A stretch of 64,000 bases of DNA from the NCBI RefSeq assembly GCF_020386975.1, contig NZ_JABFNK010000004.1:25797-89796 (forward strand). The letters run 5' to 3'. The position numbers and the translations under genes were made by a program. This document shows positions 18,931 through 29,014 of this stretch, one piece after another; within the stretch, counting starts at the first letter, position 1; the number at the start of each line of letters is the position of its first letter. Below the pieces are notes generated by a model that worked only from the letters and a program-made list of their open reading frames with translations, made no database searches and was not told the origin of the DNA. This DNA is from Thermococcus bergensis (lineage in GTDB: Archaea; Methanobacteriota_B; Thermococci; Thermococcales; Thermococcaceae).

Positions 18931-19860
18931 TCATACTGGCACCTCTACCTCATCGAGAATCTCCCTTATGACGTCCTCGCTCTTAACTCCTTCAATTTCA
19001 TAGTCGGCCCTAACGATGAGCCTGTGCGCTAATACATAAGGGGCCATTTCCTTTATGTCGTCGGGTATCACGTAATCTCTCCCTCTGAGGAAAGCCAAGG
19101 CTTTCGAAGCATAAAGGAGATGCTCAGCAGCTCTTGGAGAGGCTCCAACCAAAAGTCTGTTGTCTTTTCTGGTTTTGGTGATTATTTCATATAGGTATTT
19201 CAGAACCTCTTCACTAGTTGTGACCCTTCTAACCTGAGCCATTAAATTCAAGATCTGAGTTGGGGTGAATACCTGCTTTACTTCCCTAAACTCCCCCTTG
19301 TCTTTTCTAAGCAGCATTTCAAGTTCTTCCTCTTTATCGGGATAGCCCATCTCTATCCTCATCATAAATCTATCAACTTGGGCTTCTGGTAGGGTATAAA
19401 CTCCTTCGTACTCCAATGGGTTTTTGGTTGCTATCAAGAGGAAGGGCTTCGGAAGAGGAAGGGTTCTTCCCTCTATTGTGACTTGACCCTCCTGCATTGC
19501 CTCAAGAAGAGCGGACTGTGTTTTTGGCTGAGCTCTGTTGATCTCATCCGCTACAACAACGTTAGCAAATATGGGCCCCTTCTTTATCTTGAATTCGCTA
19601 GTTCTTTGATCGTAGTAAACGGTTCCCACTATATCGGCGGGCAATAGATCAGGCGTTAGCTGAATTCTCGAAAATTCCAAACCGATGGCATGCGCAAAGC
19701 TCTTTGCTATTGTCGTTTTTGCAACTCCCGGCACACCCTCGAGGATCACATGTCCTTGGGCCAATAATGCAACCGCCAAAAGTTCTATAACATCATCTTT
19801 TCCAACAACGGCATTGTGAATTTCAGCTTTGAGTTTTTCAAGGAATTCTTTACCATTCAT
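18931..19860 (-). CDS. MoxR-family AAA+ ATPase
   Basis: AAA+ ATPase of the MoxR group, thought to act as a chaperone that assembles or activates vWA-type partners. Walker A is GVPGVAKTTIAK, Walker B is VVVADEINRAQPKTQSALLEAMQEG (with the MoxR-typical helix-2 insert QEGQVT), followed by a sensor 1 region (LLIATKNPLEYEG) and the C-terminal lid domain. I start at ATG 19860 because GGGTGGTT precedes it with normal spacing. It overlaps DUF58 downstream by four bases and follows the DUF4350 gene directly, so the operon order is transglutaminase-like/DUF4129-like, DUF4350, MoxR, DUF58, membrane protein. Confidence 0.92.
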   Translation of the reverse strand: MNGKEFLEKLKAEIHNAVVGKDDVIELLAVALLAQGHVILEGVPGVAKTTIAKSFAHAIGLEFSRIQLTPDLLPADIVGTVYYDQRTSEFKIKKGPIFANVVVADEINRAQPKTQSALLEAMQEGQVTIEGRTLPLPKPFLLIATKNPLEYEGVYTLPEAQVDRFMMRIEMGYPDKEEELEMLLRKDKGEFREVKQVFTPTQILNLMAQVRRVTTSEEVLKYLYEIITKTRKDNRLLVGASPRAAEHLLYASKALAFLRGRDYVIPDDIKEMAPYVLAHRLIVRADYEIEGVKSEDVIREILDEVEVPV

Positions 19861-19861
19861 T

Positions 19862-20872
19862 TTAACCACCCAGCTTTTTTCCGGTGTTTATTTCCATTAT
19901 TATCTTCCTAAGAACCTTTTCATCATAACCCTCTTTCTTTAACTCCTCTATCACATCATCCAAACTTTTTTCTTTTTCCTTAAAGATTTTGCCTAGCAGC
20001 ACATTTACAACCCTGCTTATTCCCTCTAAGATCAGGCCACTCTCAACGAGTATAGCCAGAATTGCCACTCCCAAAATCACATAAAAGACTTTCATCTTGT
20101 CCAAGCTTCTTTTAATAACCACCGTTCCAACGGCGTAGGGATTGAAGTTGGAGTGATGGGCCTCATCGATATAAATCGTATCTGCTTTTATGTAGTTCAC
20201 AAAGTTCCTTATGAAGGGCTCGTTCTTCTCGAACATGTCGTTTATGAAAACACTTGGATCCGAAAACAGGATTATCTTTCCGTTTCCATACTCAAGTTCG
20301 CTCATTATGGGGAGTTGCCTCTGGTTGTTTCCTATGACCGTCACTTTGCTCGTGTAAATTGAACCTTCGGCCCCAGCTATTACGGATGGGACGTTGAGTA
20401 TCAACTTATCCACTCCAACACTTAGCCTTGGATCCAAGATCCTCACGAGCTCTGGGAAGTTGTAGTTCTTTGAATAGAAGACATCAATGGGAACGAGACC
20501 GGTAAACCTGGCCGTTAAGTTTAGACCACTCAAAATGTCATTTCCGGTTCCAAAGTCATCTATTAGGACGAGAGTCCCCCCATTCTCCAGAAACTTCTTG
20601 ATCTCATCAATCTCAAGGGAGGAATATCTCAAATCGGGCCCAAGGATCAAGAGAACGCCTTCTCTCTCACCAAGACCAAAGGAGTTATAGGAGGTTATTA
20701 TGGGGATTATACTAGCTTCCTCATAGAGGAGCCTTCCAAAGTTTGAGGCCCCGTTCCATTTTGCATTGAAAACGCTGAAGTCTGTATTGGTATAGAACAC
20801 GGGTATGTTTAAAGGCATCACGAGAAGAAAGATACCGAATGCCATAAGAATAACATAGGCAGCTCTCTTCAT
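19862..20872 (-). CDS. DUF4350 membrane-anchored protein
   Basis: A 336-residue protein with an N-terminal membrane helix (AAYVILMAFGIFLLVMPL), an outer domain of alternating strands (GVLLILGPD, GGTLVLIDDFG, GKIILFSDPSVF), a conserved YIDEAHHS segment and a second helix near residue 280, then a short cytoplasmic tail. This is the DUF4350 layout commonly found with MoxR and DUF58. It overlaps the upstream gene's stop by four bases. Function of the family is not known; the fold resembles glutamine amidotransferase-like domains. Confidence 0.82.
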   Translation of the reverse strand: MKRAAYVILMAFGIFLLVMPLNIPVFYTNTDFSVFNAKWNGASNFGRLLYEEASIIPIITSYNSFGLGEREGVLLILGPDLRYSSLEIDEIKKFLENGGTLVLIDDFGTGNDILSGLNLTARFTGLVPIDVFYSKNYNFPELVRILDPRLSVGVDKLILNVPSVIAGAEGSIYTSKVTVIGNNQRQLPIMSELEYGNGKIILFSDPSVFINDMFEKNEPFIRNFVNYIKADTIYIDEAHHSNFNPYAVGTVVIKRSLDKMKVFYVILGVAILAILVESGLILEGISRVVNVLLGKIFKEKEKSLDDVIEELKKEGYDEKVLRKIIMEINTGKKLGG

Positions 20873-21972
20873 AACTCCTCCCTCACTATAAATGATGCTA
20901 TAAAACTAGCAACGTTTCTAAGGAATTCAAGGACATCTTGCCTTCTTAAGGGTCTTTTGCCGTAAACGTGTTTCTCATGGATGCGTGTAATCCTTTCAAA
21001 GTAGTAGGAAAAGTTCTCTCCCCTTAACCTGCTGATAAGCTCTCTTGGAGTGATACTTGGCTTGAGGTTGTAATACTTGAGCAGCTTTTGGTATACGTCT
21101 CTATACATCTCTCTGAGGGACATTATTTTTCTTCTCTTTTCTAGTTCTTCCATCTTTTCGATCTTTTCAAGCTCTTCAAGGGCTTTCATAAGTTTTACGA
21201 ACTCTTCATCGCTTATGCCAGTTCTTCTTCTTATGTACGCCTTTCTTGCTAGGTATCCAATGCCGCCCAAGAGAATCAGAATCAAGGCAAAGAGAAGGAA
21301 CTCCATTATGGAAAACTCAACCACTTCAATGCTTATAACATTCGACTTTGCTTCATCGTAGTACTGATTCCCAGGGAAATAAGCGTAAATCTCATGTTGG
21401 CCGGTGTTGTTAAAACCAAGTTCAACTTCAAAATTCTTGGATGCTTGGAAGGATTTGTAGAGTGTACCATCAACGTACATCTCTATCGGAACTTCCCCAT
21501 TAACTCCCGTTATCTCACCAATTATCTTTACAGTTTCTCCTTCTTTGATCTGATCTCTATCGGCCTTTATGGTTATTCTAACAGGATATTTGAGGAATAC
21601 AAGATCAAGGGATGCTTTGCTTTTAGCATAAATCTCGTTACCGGGATATGTAACTTTCACTATTTTTCTTCCACTCTCACTACTCGTAACGTTGAATGAA
21701 AAATCTCCATCAGGGGAGGTTATTAACCCGAATCTCTTGCCATCAACCTCTCCAAATACTTCTTCTCCTTTTAGGGGCCTTCCATAATAATCCCTTAGAG
21801 TACCACTCACCCTTATGCTCTCGTTGATATATGCACTTCCCTTAGAAGAGAGAATTATTCTCGTGGGAATCTTCACCACGTTAATTACAAGGACGTTTGA
21901 TTTCTCAACATTTCCGTCCTTCACTCCAGTTGCAAAAACCTCATACTTACCAACCGTGTCAAAGGAATACAC

Positions 21973-22904
21973 ACCCTAGTTCCCACCATCTGTGAAGTTG
22001 TATAATCTGTCCAGATTCACGGCCAGAATCGCCCCTAAAATCCTGACAGCTAACCCCCTCAAACTAACACTCCTGCTCGGCCTCAGAAGAAACTCAGAAA
22101 ACTTCGAAAACAAAGTCTCAATCCTCCTGCGAAAGTCAGACAAGTACTTGTAAAACTTCTTCTCCTCCAGATTACTAACCTGATTCTCCCGCTTCACCGG
22201 CGTGTAAACAACGCCAAACCTCAGAAATTCCTCCTGAAGTTCTCTACTAACGTAACCCTTATCCAAAAACAGAAAACAGCCAGAAAACTCCTCAACAATC
22301 ACCCAGAACTTTTCCCTGACAACACTCACATCATGCTTATTCGCCGGATCAACAGACAGTAAAGCCAGCAAATTTCCATCAGAGTAACAGGTCAGCTTGT
22401 ACCCATAGTAAAACTTTTTTTAGAGGGAACAAACCCAACTGCGGGCTTTTCAGAGATGATTTCTGAAGAACCCTTCTTCTCCTTCCTGTTTTTTCTGGCC
22501 AACTCCTTGGTCTGAATGGGCTTTGAGTCCAGTATTCTAACGTATTCTCTGGCGTGTTTTTTGAATAATTCTTCCTGCGCTAGGAGCAGGAGTTTTTCGT
22601 GCCTGTTCAAGCGTTCTGTTAGTTTGTTGTACCTGATTTTTGGGAACAGCTTCATTTCTTCGATTAGGACTCTGTAAGCGTGCTTGTAAACTCCTCCGAA
22701 GTGCAGGTGGGCTAGTATTGCGAAGGTTATCAGGTCGTAGAGGCTGATTACTTCCCTGCGAGTGTTTTTCGGGTAGTGTTTGCTGATTATCGGATAGATT
22801 TCGGATTTTATGATCAGGATTTCCTGCTGAAAGTTCATAACAACCACCAATCAACCAAAAGACTTAAGTGCTTATAACTCTAACGATCTAATGGGAACTA
22901 GGGT
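21973..22904 (-). mobile_element. 932-bp IS982-type element, copy 2
   Basis: Same ends as copy 1, in reverse orientation, flanked by GAATACAC (21965-21972, 22905-22912). It cuts the first gene of the MoxR operon. Its proteins match copy 4 rather than copies 1 and 3. Confidence 0.93.
21976..22838 (-). CDS. IS982-type transposase, two frames, copy 2
   Basis: Organisation as in copy 1. Frame one carries NTRREV, HFGGVYK and RKEKKGSSEIISEK; frame two ends TDGGN. Confidence 0.8.
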
Positions 22905-24299
22905 GAATACACATAAGAAAATCTACCATCTTTAGCCCTCAAAACTATGGTTTGGTTTTCGATATGGAGGTAAACAGTATCAAAGCCCGAAGCATAGCCG
23001 TAAAAGGTAACATTATCATAGACAAAGGGGTTGAGGTTTGAGGCATAAAGGATCAATAAATCGGGAGGCAATATGTTGTAGGCGTTCAAAACCTTCTCAT
23101 AGGCAAAGTACATTCTCTTGATTTTCTCCAACTTCTCTCTAAGGGAGGATGTATCGAGAGTTAAAATGATGTTGTCTTCATCAATGAACTCAAAGGTATC
23201 AATCACATCAAGGACTCTCTCAGCACTCGAAATCCCCTTTCCCATCATTTCTAACCCTTGGCTTGCATTAACGTAGGCATACCAGTCGTTTGTCCCTTTA
23301 ACGACTTCTATGTTATCCAAGAAGAGCTTCTGGCCAAGAGCTATATCCCTTAAACCCACGCTAAGCTCTAGAAAAGGGGGTAGATAATTTTCAACCTTTG
23401 ACTCTATTCCAAAGGACTTATAGAACTCTATCTCATCTCTAGTTGTGTTTAGTTTCGTTTCAACATTAATAGCGTAGTAAAGGCTCTCGTTATCCTCGGC
23501 AATTATCTTATCAAGGGCCATCTCAGAGTAAAGAAGGATAACTCTAAAATAGATATAAATCCCCTTATCGTTCTCATAGGCGGTCTCATATTCAAAATGC
23601 CTTTCCATGGCTAATCCAAAACCGCTGAAGACCAAAAGTGTGATAATGATTAAAGCTACACTGTTCTTCATTTTCCCTCAAACTTAAAAGACAATGACAA
23701 ACATTTTAAAGTTAATGGTTTTAAAGTAAAAGGGGTAAAACCATGAGGGCAGAAAAGATAGCAAGCGCTCTTTTAGCAGGCATTGGGGCTTTTTTGTTGA
23801 TCTATGGGGCAATAAGTTCCAATCAGACCCAGATTAATTTGGGCTTTGCCGGGCTGTTTCTAGGCTTTGTAGTCTTTACATTCAAATCTAAGGATTACGT
23901 TAAAAGAGAAGCCCTTGACAACTTAATACTTCCCTACATCGAGACCCTTCGGCGCATGGTAAGGGATTTGGGCCTTGAAGGTAACGCTCTCTACATACCT
24001 CCCTATGAAAACATGCCTGAGGGAGGAAATTTCATCCCCCTACATGAAGATTTTGATCTTGACCTTGGAAGGATGGATGAGGAGACGGTTTTTTTTGACC
24101 AATGTGGCTAATGAGAGGCAGATGGGACTTTTAATAAGGCCAACAGGAGTTGATCTTGTTAAAAAGTTTGAGGAATATTCTGAAAGCTCACTTGATGGAA
24201 GCGGCCCTTCAACAGTTGAGAGCGTTGCATCTTCTGTTTTGAGGGCCTTTGATCTTGCCAAAGGAGTCCATATAGAGGAAAATGAAAAAGAATTTAGGA

Positions 24300-25231
24300 A
24301 CCCTAGTTCCCACCACCTGTGAAGTTGTATAATCTGTCCAGATTCACGGCCAGAATCGCCCCTAAAATCCTGACAGCTAACCCCCTCAAACTAACACTCC
24401 TGCTCGGCCTCAGAAGAAACTCAGAAAACTTCGAAAACAAAGTCTCAATCCTCCTGCGAAAGTCAGACAAGTACTTGTAAAACTTCTTCTCCTCCAGATT
24501 ACTAATCTGATTCCCCCGCTTTACTGGCGTGTAAACAACGCCAAACCTCAGAAATTCCTCCTCGAGCCCCCTGCTAACATACCCCTTATCCAAAAACAGA
24601 AAACAGCCGGAAAACTCCTCAACAATCACCCAGAACTTTTCCCGGACAACACTCACATCATGCTTATTCGCCGGATCAACAGACAGTAAAGCCAGCAAAT
24701 TTCCATCAGAGTAACAGGTCAGCTTGTACCCATAGTAAAACTTTTTTTAGAGGGAACAAACCCAACTGCGGGCTTTTCAGAGATGACTTCTGAAGAACCC
24801 TCCTTATCCTTCCTGTTTTTTCTGGCCAACTCCTTGGTCTGAATGGGCTTTGAGTCCAGTATTCTAACGTATTCTCTGGCGTGTTTTTTGAATAATTCTT
24901 CCTGTGCTAGGAGTAGGAGTTTTTCGTGCCTGTTCAAGCGTTCTGTTAGTTTGTTGTACCTGATTTTGGGGAACAGTTTCATTTCTTCGATTAGGACTCT
25001 GTAAGCGTGCTTGTAAACTCCGTTAAAGTGCAAGTGTGCTAGTATTGCGAAGGTTATTAGGTCGTAGAGGCTGATTATTTCCCTGTGAGTGTTTTTCGGG
25101 TAGTGTTTGCTGATTATCGGATAGATTTCGGATTTTATGATCAGGATTTCCTGCTGAAAGTTCATAACAACCACCAATCAACCAAAAAACTTAAGTACTT
25201 ATAACCCTAACGATCTAATGGGAACTAGGGT
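24300..25231 (-). mobile_element. 932-bp IS982-type element, copy 3
   Basis: Reverse orientation, flanked by TTTAGGA (24293-24299, 25232-25238). Third insertion of the same element within 8 kb. Confidence 0.93.
24303..25165 (-). CDS. IS982-type transposase, two frames, copy 3
   Basis: Frame one protein equals copy 1 (NTHREI, HFNGVYK, RKDKEGSSEVISEK), but frame two has its own changes (RGLEEEFLRF, KRGNQIS). Confidence 0.8.
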
Positions 25232-25431
25232 TTTAGGATTATCGTAAAGCCAACGAACATGGAGATATGCAGGGCTAGCATAGAAAGTTGCAACCAAACG
25301 GCCTGTCCGGTGTGCTCATCAGTTCTCTTGGCTCTTGCAAAAGGCACAGGTGAAGTTTTGGAAAGTGAGAACTTTACAATAACGGAGTACGGAATTGAAA
25401 TAAAAGCCAAAAAGCTCGGGGGAGTTAGGGA

Positions 25432-25674
25432 ATGGATGTAGAGGACTATATTCTGCTTTTCCTCTCCATATGGGTCCTCATTTCCGCATTGGTGACGGGG
25501 AGTATTGATGTATTTCTCACCTTAACCCTTATAGGTCTCCTCATAACCCTCGAAGTTGGGAGTCTCTTCTTAAGCAAAGAACAGAAAGAAAGCCTAAAGC
25601 CCCTGGTCGAGCTTCTACTCGTAATATTTGCCATAATAGTGATGAAAAAGGTCTACGAGGTTTTGAGTGGTTAA
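25432..25674 (+). CDS. Small membrane protein, three helices
   Basis: An 80-residue protein that is nearly all hydrophobic: helices at about residues 6-22, 25-47 and 58-73, with an acidic start (MDVEDY). Its ATG overlaps the last codons of the broken upstream gene by ten bases, so the two were likely co-translated. No family recognised. Confidence 0.65.
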   Translation: MDVEDYILLFLSIWVLISALVTGSIDVFLTLTLIGLLITLEVGSLFLSKEQKESLKPLVELLLVIFAIIVMKKVYEVLSG

Positions 25675-25773
25675 AACACATGTTTTTACCTGTTCAATTT
25701 TGACAAAGTAAGGCTAAGCTTATCGAGGGAAAACTATTTTAAAGGCCCCAAGTCCTTTAGTATTGGTGGTTAA

Positions 25774-26760
25774 ATGAGCTGGAAAGATTACTGGGATTTG
25801 ATAACGATCATCGTGCTTTCACTTGTTCTCGACGTTATTATCGCTTTCTATCCCGAAAGCTTGCTTAGAAAAGCCCTTGGTTTAGCCTTTGTGCTCTTCT
25901 TTCCAGGCTATGTTTTCATAACGGCCCTTTTCCCCGAGAAAAAAGAGCTCGACAACATTGAAAGATTGGCCTTAAGCTTTGGCCTGAGCATTGCAATTGT
26001 GCCCCTCATAGGTTTGCTCCTAAACTACACCCCCTGGGGAATAAGGTTAATTCCTATCCTCGTGAGCTTAACAATCTTCAACGTAATCTTTGCCCTTGTA
26101 GCAATATACAGAAGAGCTAATGCCATTAACCCCTGGATTCCAAGGATAAGCATTGAGAAAATAAAGGAAGAGCTCGAGTGGGAACAGTCAAGCAGGCTAG
26201 ACAAGGCTTTGACGGTGATTCTTGTAATAGCTATAATCACCTCCATTGGCACCCTTGCCTATGTTGTAACACATCCCAGGGCCGGAGAAAAGTTCACAGA
26301 GTTCTACATTCTTGGCCCAGAGGGAAAAGCCGACGATTATCCCACGGAGCTCTTTGTCGGAGAGAACGGTACCGTCATTCTGGGAATAGCAAACCACGAG
26401 TACCAGAACGTTACCTACCACGTCGAGATATGGCTTGTGAATTTAACCTACGACTTCGAAACTAACAGAACCATTATACATAATATGTACCTTATGGATT
26501 ATTTCAACGTCACTTTACCCCACAAGCCCGTTAGCCTTGAGGGCAACTGGACGCCGCAGTGGGAGATGAACTACACATTCAACATTGATAAGCCCGGAAA
26601 GTGGCAGCTCTGGTTCTTGCTCTTTAAGGACGAGAGACCCCCACTTCCAGAGCCGATAAATGGAGACTACGCCCAAACAAGCGCCACTCAGAGAATTCTT
26701 GACGCAATTGAGGGAAAAATACAGTCCTTGAAGCTCAACATTGAGGTTAGGGAGATTTAA
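25774..26760 (+). CDS. DUF1616 membrane protein
   Basis: A 328-residue DUF1616-type protein: four membrane helices in the first 115 residues (with LFFPGYVFITALFP, the family hallmark), a charged cytoplasmic loop, a fifth helix near residue 150 and an outer beta-rich domain with several N-x-S/T sequons (NVTYHVEIW, NRTIIHN, NYTFNI) that could be AglB targets. It has its own promoter-like ACTATTTTAAAGG about 40 bases upstream and a GGTGGTT site before the ATG. Function unknown. Confidence 0.82.
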   Translation: MSWKDYWDLITIIVLSLVLDVIIAFYPESLLRKALGLAFVLFFPGYVFITALFPEKKELDNIERLALSFGLSIAIVPLIGLLLNYTPWGIRLIPILVSLTIFNVIFALVAIYRRANAINPWIPRISIEKIKEELEWEQSSRLDKALTVILVIAIITSIGTLAYVVTHPRAGEKFTEFYILGPEGKADDYPTELFVGENGTVILGIANHEYQNVTYHVEIWLVNLTYDFETNRTIIHNMYLMDYFNVTLPHKPVSLEGNWTPQWEMNYTFNIDKPGKWQLWFLLFKDERPPLPEPINGDYAQTSATQRILDAIEGKIQSLKLNIEVREI

Positions 26761-26956
26761 TCTTTTGTATCTAATTGTTTATGTCTTCATATTTCTCAGA
26801 TCCTCCCACTGATCTCTCCCTGCCCTGAAGGGTAGGGCTTTCGAAAGAAACTAGATTCTCTGTCAATGAAACCCACTATACTCACCTGCTGAGGTATTCA
26901 TCAAGTGAATACAGGAGTTACATGCGACTTCAAAATATTGAGGATATGCGTATACA
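26761..26956. other. Gene-free stretch with hairpin, possible IS200/IS605 remnant
   Basis: No coding frame. At 26818-26837 the bases CCCTGCCCT-GA-AGGGTAGGG form a nine-pair hairpin followed by CTTTCGAAAG. This resembles the structured right ends of IS200/IS605-type elements, but no transposase remains; a transcription terminator for the DUF1616 gene is the simpler reading. Confidence 0.35.
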
Positions 26957-27825
26957 GGGCGTGTTTAGTTTCACCCCCTGTTATTTAAACAGTATTTGAC
27001 TCTGAGGAGGATTTTCAGACCATAACACATTACCCCAAGCAGGATTCGGGTTACAGTAGTCTTTTTCAGAAAACAGGGGATCCTACTGCCAAACCACGTT
27101 GTAAACGCACCCCAGAACCCCTCATGAGGATTCCTATGCCTGTACTCTTCTTCAGAAAACACTCTGTCTCTCTTCTTACTACCAAAACCACCTGGAGCGT
27201 TCTTAGTTTTCTTAACAATCGGCCGATAACCCTTTTCCACCACAGTGTTCAGAACTTTCTTTGAATCATAAGCCCCATCAGCATAAAAATTCCCAGAACC
27301 CCCCGGCAGGAGTTCAATCAGCTCGTTCTCAGAAGTTGTGATCTTCACAGCAACCGGATACAGTAAACCCGGCAGGATTCTCGTTATTGCCTGAACTTCT
27401 ATCCTGCCCTTTTTTTATTTGTAATAATGGTTGAGTCTGCTTGAGTGCTGGCGTAGGGTAATTTCTGGAGTTTTTTCAGGAGGTGGTTTGTCAGTTCTTC
27501 GAGGTTCAGCTTTTTCTCCCAGTTGTGGAGGGTTGAGTAGTGAATGTTTGCTCCGAAGAATTTTCTGCCGTAGTGCTGGGCGTCTCTGAGAGGTAGGTTG
27601 TAGTATTGTTTAAAGAGGAGTATTGCCAGTATTGTTTTTACTGGAAATTTTTTGGATTTTGGCAGGTTCTTCAGCTTTCCTTCTGATTCGAAGTCTGCTA
27701 AAACGTCAAGAATTGCGAATGCCACGCTTTCAGGGTCTTTGAGTCTGTGATCCCATCTGGGGATCACGACAACCACCCGAAAGAATTCAGCAAAAACCCT
27801 AATAAAGGTTACTATAAACACGCCC
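26957..27825 (-). mobile_element. 869-bp IS4-like element, copy 3
   Basis: Inverted ends GGGCGTGTTTA/TAAACACGCCC with duplication TGCGTATACA (26947-26956, 27826-27835). It lies in intergenic DNA just upstream of vapB, pointing away from it. Confidence 0.93.
26971..27767 (-). CDS. IS4-like transposase, two frames, copy 3
   Basis: Identical in both protein frames to copy 1 over the part inside the element; start GTG at 27767. Confidence 0.75.
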
Positions 27826-27881
27826 TGCGTATACAAAACACTTATATATCTGTATTACAAATATGCTTGTAGGTGAATTAC

Positions 27882-28112
27882 ATGGGAAACGTTGTTAGTA
27901 TTCGTGTTCCACCAGAAATCAAGCGTGAAATGGATAAGCTAAAGGGCGAGATTAACTGGAGTGAGGAAATAAGGAGGTTCATAAAGAAGAAGATAGAGGA
28001 ACATAAAAAGAGAAAAGCTCTCCAAGAGGTTATAGATTACATCCAAGCCTTGCCTGAAGCACCAAAGGGAACAGCACAAAAGTTAGTGAGGGAGGACCGT
28101 GATAGTCATTGA
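27882..28112 (+). CDS. vapB: VapB-type antitoxin
   Basis: A 76-residue ribbon-helix-helix protein: NVVSIRVPPEIKREMDKLKGEINWSEEIRRFI is the DNA-binding part, followed by a charged helix (KKKIEEHKKRKALQEV) and a C-terminal toxin-binding tail. I start at ATG 27882 since GGTGA lies six bases upstream. It overlaps the vapC start by 14 bases. A TATA-like ACTTATATATC lies at 27840-27850, now directly next to the end of IS copy 3. Because vapC is broken, this antitoxin appears to be an orphan here. Confidence 0.85.
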   Translation: MGNVVSIRVPPEIKREMDKLKGEINWSEEIRRFIKKKIEEHKKRKALQEVIDYIQALPEAPKGTAQKLVREDRDSH

Positions 28113-28145
28113 CTCCTCAGTTTTTTCAAAGTTTTTGTTAAAGGA

Positions 28146-29014
28146 GGGCGTGTTTATAGTAACCTTTATTAGGGTTTTTGCTGAATTCTTTCGGGTGGTT
28201 GTCGTGATCCCCAGATGGGATCACAGACTCAAAGACCCTGAAAGCGTGGCATTCGCAATTCTTGACGTTTTAGCAGACTTCGAATCAGAAGGAAAGCTGA
28301 AGAACCTGCCAAAATCCAAAAAATTTCCAGTAAAAACAATACTGGCAATACTCCTCTTTAAACAATACTACAACCTACCTCTCAGAGACGCCCAGCACTA
28401 CGGCAGAAAATTCTTCGGAGCAAACATTCACTACTCAACCCTCCACAACTGGGAGAAAAAGCTGAACCTCGAAGAACTGACAAACCACCTCCTGAAAAAA
28501 CTCCAGAAATTACCCTACGCCAGCACTCAAGCAGACTCAACCATTATTACAAATAAAAAAAGGGCAGGATAGAAGTTCAGGCAATAACGAGAATCCTGCC
28601 GGGTTTACTGTATCCGGTTGCTGTGAAGATCACAACTTCTGAGAACGAGCTGATTGAACTCCTGCCGGGGGGTTCTGGGAATTTTTATGCTGATGGGGCT
28701 TATGATTCAAAGAAAGTTCTGAACACTGTGGTGGAAAAGGGTTATCGGCCGATTGTTAAGAAAACTAAGAACGCTCCAGGTGGTTTTGGTAGTAAGAAGA
28801 GAGACAGAGTGTTTTCTGAAGAAGAGTACAGGCATAGGAATCCTCATGAGGGGTTCTGGGGTGCGTTTACAACGTGGTTTGGCAGTAGGATCCCCTGTTT
28901 TCTGAAAAAGACTACTGTAACCCGAATCCTGCTTGGGGTAATGTGTTATGGTCTGAAAATCCTCCTCAGAGTCAAATACTGTTTAAATAACAGGGGGTGA
29001 AACTAAACACGCCC
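28146..29014 (+). mobile_element. 869-bp IS4-like element, copy 4
   Basis: Duplication TGTTAAAGGA (28136-28145, 29015-29024). It faces copy 3 in inverted orientation across vapB; each has its own distinct duplication, so they inserted independently. Confidence 0.93.
28204..29000 (+). CDS. IS4-like transposase, two frames, copy 4
   Basis: Start GTG 28204 after GGGTGGTTGTC. Protein frames equal those of copies 1 and 3. Confidence 0.75.

Larger units (their letters stand above)
16709..18934 (-). pseudogene. DUF58 protein gene interrupted by IS982-type element
   Basis: DUF58 proteins carry a degenerate von Willebrand A-like domain and work with MoxR ATPases. The N-terminal part (18265-18934) has two membrane segments, an Ig-like region and the family signature LKGLREYLPGDDLRRIDWKASSR. 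The C-terminal part (16709-17332) carries the vWA-like strands, including TKEMRKGLRRAKIDYA and YLIIITDLMGHTP. Removing the IS plus one 7-bp duplication GATAAAT restores a continuous 428-residue frame, so the disruption looks recent. The start overlaps the MoxR stop by four bases. Unless the IS is removed, no full protein is made. Confidence 0.9.
20869..23671 (-). pseudogene. Exported Ig-domain protein with DUF4129-like tail, interrupted by IS982
   Basis: The gene begins at 23671 with a signal peptide (MKNSVALIIITLLVFSGFGLA) and an exported alpha/beta region of about 230 residues. After the IS (21973-22904, 8-bp duplication GAATACAC) it goes on with two or three Ig-like repeats (RIILSSKGSAYINESIRVSG, RITIKADRDQIKEGETVKI), a membrane helix and a cytoplasmic tail rich in E/K coiled coil that ends in a DUF4129-like helical domain (YNLKPSITPRELISRL). 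Removing the IS and one duplication gives a clean 620-residue protein. First gene of the MoxR operon. Confidence 0.88.
23743..25441 (+). pseudogene. Conserved two-helix membrane protein, frameshifted and interrupted by IS982
   Basis: Divergent from the MoxR operon. The protein starts with two membrane helices (IASALLAGIGAFLLIYGAI, INLGFAGLFLGFVVF) and a soluble part with LYIPPYENMPEGGNFIPL. The frame breaks at a run of eight T (24089-24096); with seven T it reads on through EETVFLTNVANERQMGLLIRPTGVDLVKKF. A second break is the IS at 24300-25231 (duplication TTTAGGA), after which the frame continues with RIIVKPTNMEICRASIESC and CPVCSSVLLALA to the stop. Correcting both gives 252 residues. Domain not recognised; an E-S-C-N-Q-T-A-C-P-V-C cluster near the C-terminus may bind metal. 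Confidence 0.8.

Noticed and set aside
28099..28572. VapC-transposase fusion protein as a real gene
   Set aside because: It arises only because the IS frame is open back to its tip; vapC is restored as a normal gene when the IS is removed. The same holds for the PqqD-transposase frame at 56362-57057.
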